Assembly: GCA_020622165.1 (NCBI GenBank) | Contig: JACNMN010000001.1 | Span: forward strand, 186,001-250,000 | Reading direction: 5' to 3' | Source of the DNA: Boseongicola sp. H5 | Lineage (GTDB): Bacteria > Pseudomonadota > Alphaproteobacteria > Rhodobacterales > Rhodobacteraceae | Length of the DNA stretch: 64,000 nucleotides | In this document: one piece after another, positions 44,853 through 54,784 of the stretch | How the letters are laid out: every line of letters begins with the position of its first letter | Position numbering within the stretch: the stretch's first letter is position 1 | The notes under the pieces: generated by a model | The model's input: the letters and a program-made list of their open reading frames with translations, nothing else | Told to the model about the DNA's origin: nothing | Database searches by the model: none | Position numbers and translations under genes: made by a program

Positions 44853-45548
44853 TCAGGCCGTCACGCCCGCATCCACCAGAACGCCGTTGTCGAGCCGCAA
44901 CACCCGGTCCATCCGGGCGGCAAGCTCCATGTTGTGGGTCGCGATCAGGGCCGCAAGCCCCCGCCCCCGCACCAGCCCCATCAGCGCGCCGAACACCCGT
45001 TCGGAGGTTTCCGGGTCCAGATTGCCGGTCGGCTCGTCCGCCAGAAGCAGCGCGGGCCGGTTCGCCAGAGCCCTGCAAAACGCCACGCGCTGCTGCTCTC
45101 CTCCGGACATCGCGGCGGGCCGGTGCCCGGCGCGCGGCCCCACGCCGACACTTTCCAGCAACTCCTGCGCATGGGCCTCCGCGGCGCTGCGCGATACTCC
45201 ATGGGCCAGTTGCGGCAGGATGATGTTCTCCGCTGCGGTAAACTCCGGCAGCAGGTGGTGAAACTGATAGATGAACCCGATCTGGCCGCGCCGCGCCGCG
45301 GTTCGGGCCCGGTCCGGCGCCCGGCCCAGATCCACCCCACCGATCTCCACCACGCCCGCATCGGGCGTGTCCAGAAGCCCCGCAATATGCAGCAGCGTCG
45401 ATTTTCCGGCCCCCGAAGGCGCCACCAGCGCCACCACTTCGCCCGGGTGCACCAGAACGCAGGCACCGCGCAACACGCGGATCTCATTCGGCTTTCCGTG
45501 ATTGTAGCCCTTCTCGATCCCGTCGAGCCGCAGCACCGCCTCACTCAT
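44853..45548 (-). CDS. lolD: Lipoprotein-releasing system ATP-binding protein
   Basis: This 231-residue ABC ATPase resembles LolD, which powers extraction of lipoproteins from the inner membrane for transfer to LolA. The Walker A reads APSGAGKST (first residue Ala instead of Gly), the signature is [15 protein letters not shown] and Walker B is [12 protein letters not shown]. The [17 protein letters not shown] segment is typical of MacB/LolD proteins. It overlaps the upstream lolC gene by 8 nt, consistent with one operon. Confidence 0.93.
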   Translation of the reverse strand: MSEAVLRLDGIEKGYNHGKPNEIRVLRGACVLVHPGEVVALVAPSGAGKSTLLHIAGLLDTPDAGVVEIGGVDLGRAPDRARTAARRGQIGFIYQFHHLLPEFTAAENIILPQLAHGVSRSAAEAHAQELLESVGVGPRAGHRPAAMSGGEQQRVAFCRALANRPALLLADEPTGNLDPETSERVFGALMGLVRGRGLAALIATHNMELAARMDRVLRLDNGVLVDAGVTA

Positions 45549-46827
45549 ATCTCAGCGCCTCTACCGGGTTCATCCGGGCCGCACGACGCGCCGGAAAGAT
45601 CGTGACGACGAAGGACAGGCCCAGCGACAGCGTCACCGCCGACGCCACGTCGCCCCATTCCAGCCGGGCGGGCAATTGCGACAGAAGCCGCACGGACGGA
45701 TCCCAGACGCCGCCCCCCGCGACCCAGTTCACGAAAGAGAAGATCGGGTCGATCCAGATGGCGAAGGCGCAGCCCAGCGCCACGCCCACGACCGTGCCCG
45801 CCAGCCCGACGGAGGAGCCGCAGATGAAAAACACCCTCAGGATCGAGCCCTCGCTCAAGCCCACGGTGCGCAGGATGCCGATATCGTGGCTCTTGTTCTT
45901 CACCAGCATGATCAGGCCCGAAACGATGTTCATCGTCGCGATCAGAACGAGGATCGAGAGGATGACGAACATGATGTTGTCTTCCATCTGGAGCGCCTGC
46001 AGATAGGCGCCCGAACTGTCCTGCCATGTCCAGAGCACCACATCGCGTCCCGCCGCCTGCAGGATCGGCAGTGTATATCGGTTCACGTTGTCGGGGTCTT
46101 CCACGATCACCTCGATCTCGTCGGCGACCCCGTCCCGGTTGAAATAGATCTGCGCCTCCGCAAAGGGCATGTAGACGCGCGTGGCGTCGATATCGTAGCG
46201 CCCCACCTGAAAGATGTAGGTCACCTCATAGGCCGATACGCGGGGGCTGGTGCCGAACGCCGTGCGCGCACCATCCGGAGAGATCAGGCGGATGCGGTCG
46301 CCCACCGTGACGCCCAACTCCCGCGCCACGCCCGAGCCGATCGCGATCCCGTCGTCGAAGCGGGCCAGATCGCCCCAGGACCGCTCCGGCTCCGCTATCA
46401 GGGGCACCTGTGCCAGATCGCGGGCATGGATGCCGTTGACCACGACACCGGCATTGCGCCCCTGCGCCGAGGCCATCACCTGGCCGGTCACCACCGGGGC
46501 GGCATGCACCACCCCCTCCACCGTCGAAAGACGCTCGGCCAGGTCGGCATAATCGGGCAGGCTGCGCACCGTCTGCCCGCTTTCGGTAAGACGGGCGGGG
46601 CTCAGTACCGAGATATGGGGATTTGCGCCGAGGATCGTGCCGACGAATTCATATCGGAACCCGGAGCGCACCGCGAGCGTGGCAATCAGCGCCATCACCG
46701 CCAGAGCGATACCGATGAAGCTGATCCATGTCATCACGCTGACCCCGCCCTCGGCGCGGCGCGCGCGCAGATAGCGCCAGGCGATCATGAACTCGAAGCC
46801 CGAAAACGGTTTGGTGCGGCCAGACAT
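45541..46827 (-). CDS. lolC: Lipoprotein-releasing system transmembrane protein
   Basis: The 428-residue LolC/LolE-type permease has one N-terminal helix ([22 protein letters not shown]), a periplasmic domain (about 55-270), then three FtsX helices. The C-terminal DPIFSFVNW and [17 protein letters not shown] close the family signature. Only one LolC/E gene is present, which suggests a homodimer (LolF-type) as in many alphaproteobacteria. Its start faces the divergent orphan peptide-binding protein. Confidence 0.93.
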   Translation of the reverse strand: MSGRTKPFSGFEFMIAWRYLRARRAEGGVSVMTWISFIGIALAVMALIATLAVRSGFRYEFVGTILGANPHISVLSPARLTESGQTVRSLPDYADLAERLSTVEGVVHAAPVVTGQVMASAQGRNAGVVVNGIHARDLAQVPLIAEPERSWGDLARFDDGIAIGSGVARELGVTVGDRIRLISPDGARTAFGTSPRVSAYEVTYIFQVGRYDIDATRVYMPFAEAQIYFNRDGVADEIEVIVEDPDNVNRYTLPILQAAGRDVVLWTWQDSSGAYLQALQMEDNIMFVILSILVLIATMNIVSGLIMLVKNKSHDIGILRTVGLSEGSILRVFFICGSSVGLAGTVVGVALGCAFAIWIDPIFSFVNWVAGGGVWDPSVRLLSQLPARLEWGDVASAVTLSLGLSFVVTIFPARRAARMNPVEALRYE

Positions 46828-47021
46828 ACTGGCTCCCCCTGCTCATTATTCTTTGGCGCAAACTGGGTGCTTTGGGGACAGGGGTCAAGCGGAGTTCATG
46901 CCGCCCGCAATACAACTTGCACGCGAGGGCCGTGTCGCTTTTAATCGGTTGTGTCGTTTTTCGACATGAAACGGTGCCGGTCCGCCGCGCCATCCAATGC
47001 CTGCGCCCGCAGTCACAGACC

Positions 47022-47042
47022 CGCCCGGGTTACATCCGGGCG
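47022..47042 (+). promoter_or_regulatory. Hairpin in the leader of the orphan binding-protein gene
   Basis: CGCCCGG (47022-47028) and CCGGGCG (47036-47042) form a perfect 7-bp stem with a 7-nt loop, 40 nt upstream of the ATG. It could be an operator dyad or a leader hairpin. No regulator is indicated. Confidence 0.35.
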
Positions 47043-47081
47043 AGGGCGCGCTCGAAGAAATTCAACGGGAGATCCAGAGAG

Positions 47082-48716
47082 ATGAGAAAAACCGCACAGA
47101 CCGTGCATCCTGCCGCCGTGGCCTACGCCCGGGAAGTCGCCGACGGAACGATGGACCGGCGCGAGTTCCTGACCCGCGCCACCGCGCTTGGGGTCACCAT
47201 CCCCGCCGCCTACGCCCTGATCGGATCGGCGCGCCCGGCCCGCGCCGACGCGCATGTCCGCCAGGGCGGCACGATCCGCATCCAGCAGGACGTGCGCGCC
47301 ATGAAGGATCCACCCACCTTCGACTGGCCGCAGATCGCGAATATCGGCCGCGGCTGGCTTGAATATCTCGTGGAATATAGCCGTGACGGCGTGTTCTCTG
47401 GGCGGCTTCTGGAAAGCTGGGACGTGAACGAAGACGCAACCCGCTACACGCTGAACCTGCGCCGGGGCGTCACCTGGAATGACGGCACGTCCTTCACCGC
47501 CGAGGACGTGGCCTACAACGTCACCCGCTGGTGCAACCGCGATATGGAAGGCAACTCGATGTCGTCGCGCATGGGCGCCCTGATCAACGAGGAGACCGGC
47601 CGGATCGCCGATGGCGTGATCGAGATCGCGGATGAACATACCGTGATCCTGAACCTCGCCTTCCCCGACATCACGATCATCCCGACCATGTCCGACTACC
47701 CGTCGGCCATCGTGCAGAACGGGTTTTCCGGCAATCCGCTCGACAACCCGGTCGGCACCGGCCCCTATCTGCCGGTTTCCTACGAGGTCGGCGTCGGGGC
47801 AGTTCTGGAAAAGAACCCCGATCACACATGGTGGGACGCGGAAAACGGCGCCGCGCTCGACAGGATCGAGTTCATCGACCTTGGCACCGAGCAATCCGCC
47901 CATCTGGCCGCCGCCGAGGCCGGCGAGATCGACATGCTCTACGAGACCGTGGGCAACTTCGTCGATGTATTCGATACCATCGGCTGGACCAGATCCGAGG
48001 CGCTTTCGGCCAACTCGCTGGTTTTGCGGACAAACCAGACCAACGCGCCCTATGACGATGTGCGCGTGCGGCGCGCCCTTGCGCTGGCTTGCGACAACAA
48101 CGTGCTGCTGGCGCTTGGGTATGACGGTCGCGGCACGGTCGCCGAAAATCACCATGTCTGTCCGATCCACCCGGAATATGCCGATATCGGCCCGCCGGAA
48201 TACAACCCCGAGGAAGCCCGCCGCCTGATGGAGGAAGCCGGGCAACTGGATTTCGAGCATGAACTGATCTCCATCGACGACAGCTGGCGGCGGCCCACCA
48301 CCGACGCGCTGGCCGCGCAGCTTCGGGATGCGGGCTTTACCGTCAACCGGACGATCTATCCCGGCAACACGTTCTGGAACGATTGGGCCGAATACCCGTT
48401 CAGTTCCACCGACTGGGGCCACCGGCCCCTGGGTGTCCAGAACCTGACGCTGGCCTACAAGTCAGGCGAGCCGTGGAACGAGACCGGGTTCGACAATGCG
48501 GAGTTTGACCAGCTTCTGGCCGAGGCCTCGGCCATTGCCGATGCGGATGCCCGCAGCCAGGTGATGGCCCGCATCCAGCAGATCCTGCGCGACGAAGGCG
48601 TGATCATCCAGCCATACTGGCGCTCGGTCTACCGCCACTACCGCGAAGGGGTGGTGGGCGGCGACACCCACCCGATCTACGAGATACATCTGCATTATCT
48701 GGGCCTCGCGGCCTGA
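47082..48716 (+). CDS. Orphan peptide ABC transporter substrate-binding protein (Tat-type signal)
   Basis: This is a 544-residue SBP_bac_5 protein. The N-terminus has MDRREFLTRATALGVTIPAAYALIG (about 24-48, motif RREFL), a twin-arginine signal followed by ARADA, so export in folded form is likely. Family segments NLRRGVTWNDGTSFTAEDVAYNVTRW and NPVGTGPYLPV are present. No permease or ATPase is adjacent. It could feed the DppBCDF system at 14-21 kb or another Dpp importer. It has its own terminator. It interrupts the proS-lolC neighbourhood on the opposite strand. Confidence 0.9.
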   Translation: MRKTAQTVHPAAVAYAREVADGTMDRREFLTRATALGVTIPAAYALIGSARPARADAHVRQGGTIRIQQDVRAMKDPPTFDWPQIANIGRGWLEYLVEYSRDGVFSGRLLESWDVNEDATRYTLNLRRGVTWNDGTSFTAEDVAYNVTRWCNRDMEGNSMSSRMGALINEETGRIADGVIEIADEHTVILNLAFPDITIIPTMSDYPSAIVQNGFSGNPLDNPVGTGPYLPVSYEVGVGAVLEKNPDHTWWDAENGAALDRIEFIDLGTEQSAHLAAAEAGEIDMLYETVGNFVDVFDTIGWTRSEALSANSLVLRTNQTNAPYDDVRVRRALALACDNNVLLALGYDGRGTVAENHHVCPIHPEYADIGPPEYNPEEARRLMEEAGQLDFEHELISIDDSWRRPTTDALAAQLRDAGFTVNRTIYPGNTFWNDWAEYPFSSTDWGHRPLGVQNLTLAYKSGEPWNETGFDNAEFDQLLAEASAIADADARSQVMARIQQILRDEGVIIQPYWRSVYRHYREGVVGGDTHPIYEIHLHYLGLAA

Positions 48717-48738
48717 GACATCGCGGCTTCTCGATCGG

Positions 48739-48771
48739 CGGGCGGCGCAGAGATCTGCGCCGCCCGTTTTT
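48739..48771 (+). terminator. Intrinsic terminator after the orphan binding-protein gene
   Basis: A near-perfect 13-bp inverted repeat (arms 48739-48751 and 48754-48766) is followed by TTTTT (48767-48771). It starts 22 nt past the stop codon. Confidence 0.9.
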
Positions 48772-48791
48772 CCTGCAAACCAGGTATCCGG

Positions 48792-50189
48792 TCACACCCA
48801 GGTGTGAAAACTCCGCTGCGCCATCGGCTCCACGTGGTGGGCCACATGGGCGTGATGCGGCGCGTAGATGCCGGCCACCCTCGTCACCGCCGTCTCGGCG
48901 GTCATCTCTTCGCTCTCGCCGGTCTTGCGGCAGGTCAGTTCGACGACGCCCTTGTCCAGCCCCCGTGGCCCCACCGTGATCCGCCAGGGCAGGCCGATCA
49001 GGTCCATCGTTGCGAATTTCGCGCCCGCGCGTTCTTCGCGGTCATCGTAAAGCGGATCCAGACCCTTGGCCTTCAGCGCCTTGTAAAGCTCCGCACAGGC
49101 GCCATCCGTCCCCGCATCGCCCTGCCGCAGGTTGACGATCCCGCAATGGAACGGTGTCACGGCTTCGGGCCAGATGATGCCCTTGTCGTCATGGCTCGCC
49201 TCGATGATGGCGCCCATCAGCCGGCTGACACCGATCCCGTGGCTTCCCATGTGAACGGGAACCTTTCCGCCATCGGCGGTCTGCACAGTGGCGCCCATCG
49301 CGTCGGAATACTTGGTGCCGAAATAGAAGATCTGCCCCACCTCGATCCCGCGGGCCACCCGCCGGCGGGCTTCGGGGATCTGGTTGAACATCGCCGCGTC
49401 ATGGGTCTCGTCGGTGCGCGCGTAGCGGCTGGTGAATTCCTCCAGCACAGCCTGGCACTCCGCCACATCGTCGTAATCGACCTCCCGCTCCCCGAAGCGC
49501 AGATCGGTGATGTCGGCATCGTAGAACACCTCCGACTCGCCCGTTTCGGCCAGAACGAGGAACTCATGCGTGTAATCGCCGCCAATCGGGCCGCCATCGG
49601 CCCGCATCGGGATCGCCTGCAGGCCCATCCGCTCATAGGTCCTGAGATAGCTGACCAGATGCCGGTTATAAGCGTGCAGCGCGGCCTCCTTGGAGACATC
49701 GAAGTTATAACCGTCCTTCATCAGGAATTCGCGCCCGCGCATCACGCCGAAACGCGGGCGGATCTCGTCGCGGAACTTCCACTGGATGTGATAGAGCGTC
49801 AGCGGCAGATCCTTGTAGCTGCTCACATGGGAGCGGAAGATGTCGGTGATCATCTCCTCGTTCGTGGGGCCGTAAAGCATGTCCCGGTCATGGCGGTCCC
49901 GCACGCGGAGCAACTCTTCGCCATAGGCCTCGTAGCGCCCGCTCTCGCGCCACAGATCCGCCGATTGCAGCGTCGGCATCAGCATCGGAATATGGCCCGC
50001 GCGCTGCTGTTCCTCATGCACGATCCGCTCGATATTGCGCAGCACGCGAAAGCCGAGCGGCAGCCAGGAATAGATGCCCGCACTGGCCTGCTTGATCATG
50101 CCCGCGCGCAACATCAGCCGATGGCTGACGATCTGCGCCTCGGCGGGGGTTTCCTTCAGCACGGGCAGGAAATAGCGGCTCAGGCGCAT
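48792..50189 (-). CDS. proS: Prolyl-tRNA synthetase, short form with His-rich tail
   Basis: This class II synthetase charges tRNA-Pro. The 465-residue protein has motif 2 ([25 protein letters not shown]) and motif 3 ([18 protein letters not shown]). It lacks the large editing insertion, as is typical for alphaproteobacterial short ProS. The last 20 or so residues ([18 protein letters not shown]...) are beyond the usual family end near RVAGIY and are His-rich. The TGA stop lies in a perfect 16-bp palindrome (48792-48807). The ATG at 50189 is the conserved start. Confidence 0.95.
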   Translation of the reverse strand: MRLSRYFLPVLKETPAEAQIVSHRLMLRAGMIKQASAGIYSWLPLGFRVLRNIERIVHEEQQRAGHIPMLMPTLQSADLWRESGRYEAYGEELLRVRDRHDRDMLYGPTNEEMITDIFRSHVSSYKDLPLTLYHIQWKFRDEIRPRFGVMRGREFLMKDGYNFDVSKEAALHAYNRHLVSYLRTYERMGLQAIPMRADGGPIGGDYTHEFLVLAETGESEVFYDADITDLRFGEREVDYDDVAECQAVLEEFTSRYARTDETHDAAMFNQIPEARRRVARGIEVGQIFYFGTKYSDAMGATVQTADGGKVPVHMGSHGIGVSRLMGAIIEASHDDKGIIWPEAVTPFHCGIVNLRQGDAGTDGACAELYKALKAKGLDPLYDDREERAGAKFATMDLIGLPWRITVGPRGLDKGVVELTCRKTGESEEMTAETAVTRVAGIYAPHHAHVAHHVEPMAQRSFHTWV

Positions 50190-50276
50190 TGGCTCTCTCA
50201 CATCAAATCACGTCCCGCCCGGCCTACGCGATTGGCTTTCGGCGGGCAAGAGATGACGGCGGCGCACAGGCGCGGC

Positions 50277-51884
50277 TCAGACATCCCGGATGACGACGCC
50301 CTCGACCCCGATGGCGCCCGCCAGCGCCTGAAACCGCGCCTCGGCCACCTCTCCGAACAGGTCGCAGCCCGAACCGGTCAGCAGATGAAGCCTCAGAAGC
50401 TTCTTCTTCGGAAACAGCTTCAGACGCCCGTGATCGGTGGGCCTGTCCAGCGCGAACATGGCCCCGAACCGCATCGCCCGGCCAAGGATCTCGGCCTGGA
50501 TCACATCCGTCTCGGGCAGCAGGTTCAACAGCTCGGTGTTGAAATTCGTCCCCGAACGGCTGGATTTGTACCGGTGCAGGAGCGCCAGACCCAGAAACAC
50601 CCGTTCCGCATGGGTCATCCCGCCCAGATTGGCCCGCGTCGCGTTGTCGAAACAGACCTCGGCGCGATAGTCGGGATGCGCTCTCCAACTCACGTCATGC
50701 AGCAGGCAGGCCGCCCGGACCAGCCGCTTGCGCTCCGGTCGGGCGCTGGCGAAGAGCGGTTCGACGAATTTGTAGAGCGCGCGCCCGAAGCCCGGCAGGC
50801 GGGCGTTCTGCGCCTCGGCGTGGCGCGCGGCCTCGATCAGCGGGTCGCGCCGGCGAAGCTCGTCATTCATCTGTTCGTAGAGCAGGCCTTCACGGATCCC
50901 GTAGCTGGAGATCGCCACCTCGCGCGGCTTGAAGCTGCGCACCAGAACGCGCAACACTTCGGAGGCCAGCGGCACAAGCCGCATCCGCGCCTCGCTGGTT
51001 CCGGTCTGGCCGCGCAGGGTGTCGGTGTCGGTCTGCTCGATATACTTGATCGTTTCCATGATCGCGCGCGGCGTCATCCGGTACTCATGCAGCACCTTCA
51101 GCGGATAGCCGCGCCGTTCCATGTCGATCCGCGCAATCGCCCGCCACGATCCGCCGACCAGAAACAACCGCTCCGGCCGCTCTCCAAAATCGGCGGCCAA
51201 CTGCCCGATCCGGTCCTTGATATGGGCGCGCATGGCCTTCTTGCCGCCCTTGATGCCCATCAGTTTCAGCGGACCCAGATCGGAGGTTTCGCACCGCCCG
51301 ACCTTGCCTTCGCCCAGCAGCTTGGCCAGTTCCATCGACGAGCCGCCGATATCGCAGATCAGCCCTTGCGCCCCTGGCCAGCCAAGCAGCACACCCTGCG
51401 CCGAGAGCCGCGCCTCCTCCGCGCCATCGACAACGACCATGCGCAGCCCGGTTTCGGCCTCCACCTCGGCGCGGAACTCGTCCCCATCCTCGGAATCGCG
51501 CACCGCCGCGGTCGCAACGGTCACCAGGGGCGAGACGTCCATTCCGAGCGCCAATGCGGCAAATCTCTTCAGTGCGACCAGCGCGCGGGCGCGGCCATCG
51601 GGGCTGAGCCGGCCCGTCTCGGCAAACCCGGCGCCAAGCCCGCAGAGGATCTTTTCGTTGAAGAAATACGCCGGGGAGCGGGCGGCCCCGTCGAACACCA
51701 CCAGACGAACCGAGTTAGACCCGATATCGATCACGCCCACCCGGCTGAGTGCACGTGCCTGTGGGCCATCGAACAATGGCGCGCCGAACGGCCCCCAATC
51801 GGGATGTGGCTCGGCTGTGTCGCGATCCAGCACTGGCGTTGCATCCCCCGTCATATCCACAGGCATGGCATGGCCGTGCGCCAT
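50277..51884 (-). CDS. ppx: Exopolyphosphatase
   Basis: Ppx/GppA enzymes hydrolyse terminal phosphates of polyphosphate and may act on pppGpp. The 535-residue protein has the ASKHA phosphate loop IDIGSNSVRLVVFDG near residues 50-65 and DIGGSSMEL. A C-terminal HD-like helical region with LLHDVSWRAHPDYRAE follows. The roughly 45 N-terminal residues are polar and variable. It begins 3 nt after the ppk stop on the same strand, so synthesis and breakdown genes are co-transcribed. Confidence 0.93.
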   Translation of the reverse strand: MAHGHAMPVDMTGDATPVLDRDTAEPHPDWGPFGAPLFDGPQARALSRVGVIDIGSNSVRLVVFDGAARSPAYFFNEKILCGLGAGFAETGRLSPDGRARALVALKRFAALALGMDVSPLVTVATAAVRDSEDGDEFRAEVEAETGLRMVVVDGAEEARLSAQGVLLGWPGAQGLICDIGGSSMELAKLLGEGKVGRCETSDLGPLKLMGIKGGKKAMRAHIKDRIGQLAADFGERPERLFLVGGSWRAIARIDMERRGYPLKVLHEYRMTPRAIMETIKYIEQTDTDTLRGQTGTSEARMRLVPLASEVLRVLVRSFKPREVAISSYGIREGLLYEQMNDELRRRDPLIEAARHAEAQNARLPGFGRALYKFVEPLFASARPERKRLVRAACLLHDVSWRAHPDYRAEVCFDNATRANLGGMTHAERVFLGLALLHRYKSSRSGTNFNTELLNLLPETDVIQAEILGRAMRFGAMFALDRPTDHGRLKLFPKKKLLRLHLLTGSGCDLFGEVAEARFQALAGAIGVEGVVIRDV

Positions 51885-51887
51885 GCG

Positions 51888-54092
51888 TCAATCGTTGGAA
51901 TGCGTCAGCTCCGGCACATCCTTGGCTCCGGCGGAGCCCCGGCCGGACAGCGACGGATTTTCCATGAAAAACCGGTGGCAGGAAAACGGATTCTCGATCG
52001 CCGAGAGATCGGGCCGCTGGAAGCTGCCATCGGCACACAGCACCCAGCTTTGCGCCACGTCGGCAAGGTTCGCCGCCATGATCTGGCTGACGATCTGTGC
52101 CTTCACGGTGGCGTTCTTGCATTCCACCAACGTTTCGACCCGCCGATTGAGATTGCGGCCCATCCAGTCCGCCGAACTGATATAGACCTTCGCCTTTTTC
52201 GAGGGCAGGCCCGAGCCGTTGCCGAAACACACGATCCGCGAATGCTCCAGAAACCGCCCGACGATGGATTTCACGCGGATGTTTTCGCTCAAGCCCTTCA
52301 CCCCGGGGCGCAATCCGCAGATCCCGCGGATCACCAGATCGATCTTCACGCCGGCCTGGCTCGCGTCGTAAAGCGCGTCGATCACATCGGCATCGATCAG
52401 GCTGTTCATCTTGGCCCAGACCATCGCGGGTCTGCCCGCCGTCGCATGCTCCGCCTCGGCGCGGAGATTTTCCAGGATCGTGGATTTCAGGCTGATCGGC
52501 GAGATCGCGAGGTTCTCCAGACCCTCGGGCTCGGCATAGCCGCCGATATAGTTGAACACCTTCGTGGCGTCGCGGCCAAGGGCATCGTCGCAGGTGAACA
52601 GGCTGAGATCGGTGTAGATCCGCGCCGTGATCGGGTGATAGTTGCCGGTCCCGTAATGGGTGTAGGTCACCAGCCTCTCGCCTTCGCGCCGCACCACGGT
52701 CGAGATCTTGGCATGGGTCTTGTAGTTGATGAAGCCATAGACCACATGCGCCCCCGCCCGCTCCAGCTTGCGGGATTGGCGGATATTCGCGGCCTCGTCG
52801 AACCGGGCCTTCAACTCCACCAGCGCGGTGACCGATTTGCCGTTTTCCGCCGCCTCGCAAAGCGCATCCACGATCGGGCTTTCATTCGACGTGCGATAGA
52901 GCGTCTGCTTGATCGCGACCACGTTGGGATCCCGCGCGGCCTGCGCCAGAAACCGGATCACCATGTCGAACGTCTCGTAGGGATGGTGCAGCAGCATGTC
53001 CTTCTGCCGGATCGCCGCGAACATGTCGCCCTCGTGATCCTGCACCCGTTCGGGCACCCGCGGCATGAAGCTGGGCCACAGAAGATCGGGCCGGTCGTCG
53101 ATGACCAGCTCCTTCAGGCCGATCAGGCCGATCATGCCCTTCACCTCCACCACCTCATCCCCGCGCACATGCAGGTTTTCGGTGATCTCGTCATGCAGAT
53201 CGGCCGGCGCCCCGTGAGAGATCTGCAGGCGCACGACCTCCCCCCGGCGGCGGCGTTTCAGCGCGGTTTCGAACTCGCGCACAAGGTCTTCGGCCTCTTC
53301 CTCCACCTCCAGATCGCTGTCCCGCAGGACCCGGAAGTTGCACGAGCCCGTCAGTTTGTAGCCGGGGAAAAGCGCGCCCACATGCAGCAGCAGCAACTCC
53401 TCCATCGGGAGGAACCGGGCCTCGCCCGCGGGGGCGGGCAGCCGGACGAAGCGGTCGATCTGGCCCGGGATCGGCAGCAGTGCCTGCAAGGAGCGCCCGT
53501 CGCGTTCGCGCTTCATCTGCAAGGCCAGCGAAAAGCCCTCGTTCGGGATGAACGGAAACGGGTGGGCCGGATCGATGGCCAGCGGCGACAACACCGGAAA
53601 GACCTGGGTCAGGAAAACCGTTTCGAGATGTTTCCGGTCCGCCGCGGACAGTGCCGAGCGGGTGACGACCCTGATCCCTTCCGCTTCGAGTTCCTTGCGC
53701 AGGGCGACCCAGGCTTTCTGCTGGCTCTGCATCAGCGCGCGGGCATCCTCGTTGATCAGCGCCAGTTGCTCTGTCGGGCTGCGGCCGTCATCGGATGGCA
53801 TCGCGTTGCCTTCCAGCGCCAGTTCCCGCAGGCCAGCCACGCGCACCGTGTAGAATTCATCCAGATTGCCCGCCGAGATCGACACGAACCGCACACGCTC
53901 CAACAGCGGGACGCGCGTATTGCCGGCCTCTTCTAGCACCCGCCAGTTGAACGCCAGCCAGCTCAGCTCGCGGTTGAAAAAACGTTGCGGCCCCTTGGTT
54001 TGCGCCTCGGGAAGCGAAACGGGGTCAGGGATCGGGGCGGTCAGGAAATCTGCGTTTGTCATGGGCTCGGCGTTAGGTCCGGTATGTGACAT
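51888..54092 (-). CDS. ppk1: Polyphosphate kinase 1
   Basis: PPK1 reversibly polymerises the gamma phosphate of ATP into polyphosphate. The 734-residue protein has the N-terminal [20 protein letters not shown], the catalytic region with [23 protein letters not shown] (histidines that are autophosphorylated) and [16 protein letters not shown]. Conserved arginines appear near [21 protein letters not shown], and the [15 protein letters not shown] segment follows. An alternative ATG lies ten codons in. It follows hdaA by 11 nt and precedes ppx. Confidence 0.96.
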   Translation of the reverse strand: MSHTGPNAEPMTNADFLTAPIPDPVSLPEAQTKGPQRFFNRELSWLAFNWRVLEEAGNTRVPLLERVRFVSISAGNLDEFYTVRVAGLRELALEGNAMPSDDGRSPTEQLALINEDARALMQSQQKAWVALRKELEAEGIRVVTRSALSAADRKHLETVFLTQVFPVLSPLAIDPAHPFPFIPNEGFSLALQMKRERDGRSLQALLPIPGQIDRFVRLPAPAGEARFLPMEELLLLHVGALFPGYKLTGSCNFRVLRDSDLEVEEEAEDLVREFETALKRRRRGEVVRLQISHGAPADLHDEITENLHVRGDEVVEVKGMIGLIGLKELVIDDRPDLLWPSFMPRVPERVQDHEGDMFAAIRQKDMLLHHPYETFDMVIRFLAQAARDPNVVAIKQTLYRTSNESPIVDALCEAAENGKSVTALVELKARFDEAANIRQSRKLERAGAHVVYGFINYKTHAKISTVVRREGERLVTYTHYGTGNYHPITARIYTDLSLFTCDDALGRDATKVFNYIGGYAEPEGLENLAISPISLKSTILENLRAEAEHATAGRPAMVWAKMNSLIDADVIDALYDASQAGVKIDLVIRGICGLRPGVKGLSENIRVKSIVGRFLEHSRIVCFGNGSGLPSKKAKVYISSADWMGRNLNRRVETLVECKNATVKAQIVSQIMAANLADVAQSWVLCADGSFQRPDLSAIENPFSCHRFFMENPSLSGRGSAGAKDVPELTHSND

Positions 54093-54103
54093 GAGCGTGA
54101 CAT

Positions 54104-54781
54104 TTAATCCTTGTCTTCCGCAAGGATAGCCTTGGCCATCTTTCGCGTGGGCGGGCGTTTCGCCGCCAGAGCCATGGCATCCAGCGCCGCAATGAAGGCC
54201 TGCGCCGCCGCGAAAGAGCGTTCGATCCGCTTCAGGGCATAGCTCAGAACACGCGGTTTCAGCGGCATCTCCCGGTCCAGCGCCAGTTTCATCATCACCG
54301 CCGCAAGCAGCGCATCATCGGGCGGGGCAAGGCGCAGAACCCCGGCCTGACGCATCCGGCTGTCCAGATCGGGCAGGTTCAGCCCCCATCTCTCGGGCGC
54401 GGTGCGCGCGGTCAGCAAAAGCGGCGCGCCGCGTTGCGCCAGGGCATTGTGGAGGTGGAAAAGCGCGGTTTCCGCATCCCCTCGTCCGGCAATCTCGTCC
54501 ACATCCTCCACCGCGACGCCGGAGGCCCGGGCCAGCGCCTCTCCGGCGGCATCGGTCAGATTCCGGGCCTTGATCACCTCTGCGCCGACGATATCGGCCC
54601 AGACATGGACAAGATGGGTCTTGCCCGCGCCCTCGGGTCCGACCAGCAACATCTTGCCGAAGGGCCAGCCTTGCCAGCCATCGATGCCCGCCACAGCAGC
54701 GGCATTGCCCGGGGAAACAAAGAAATCCTCCCGACCCATCGCCGCGCGGGGCGGGAGGTCGAAAACCAGTTGCTCGGCCAT
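54104..54781 (-). CDS. hdaA: DnaA-related ATPase (HdaA-like)
   Basis: The 225-residue protein is homologous to the ATPase part of DnaA. It has a short N-terminal clamp-binding-like motif (AEQLVFDLP), Walker [16 protein letters not shown] (about 45-59) and a Walker-B-like [11 protein letters not shown]. The C-terminal helical lid has [29 protein letters not shown]. It lacks the DNA-binding domain of DnaA. In alphaproteobacteria HdaA stimulates DnaA-ATP hydrolysis with the sliding clamp and so limits initiation. It lies 3 nt from the PerM gene and 11 nt from ppk1. Confidence 0.9.
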   Translation of the reverse strand: MAEQLVFDLPPRAAMGREDFFVSPGNAAAVAGIDGWQGWPFGKMLLVGPEGAGKTHLVHVWADIVGAEVIKARNLTDAAGEALARASGVAVEDVDEIAGRGDAETALFHLHNALAQRGAPLLLTARTAPERWGLNLPDLDSRMRQAGVLRLAPPDDALLAAVMMKLALDREMPLKPRVLSYALKRIERSFAAAQAFIAALDAMALAAKRPPTRKMAKAILAEDKD

Positions 54782-54784
54782 GGG

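Noticed and set aside
48804-53936. A 1710-codon open frame on the plus strand
   Set aside because: It runs antisense to proS, ppx and ppk1, all clearly conserved. Its composition (His/Asp/Arg/Gln-rich) is what antisense reading of GC-rich codons gives, and it has no ribosome site or family motif.
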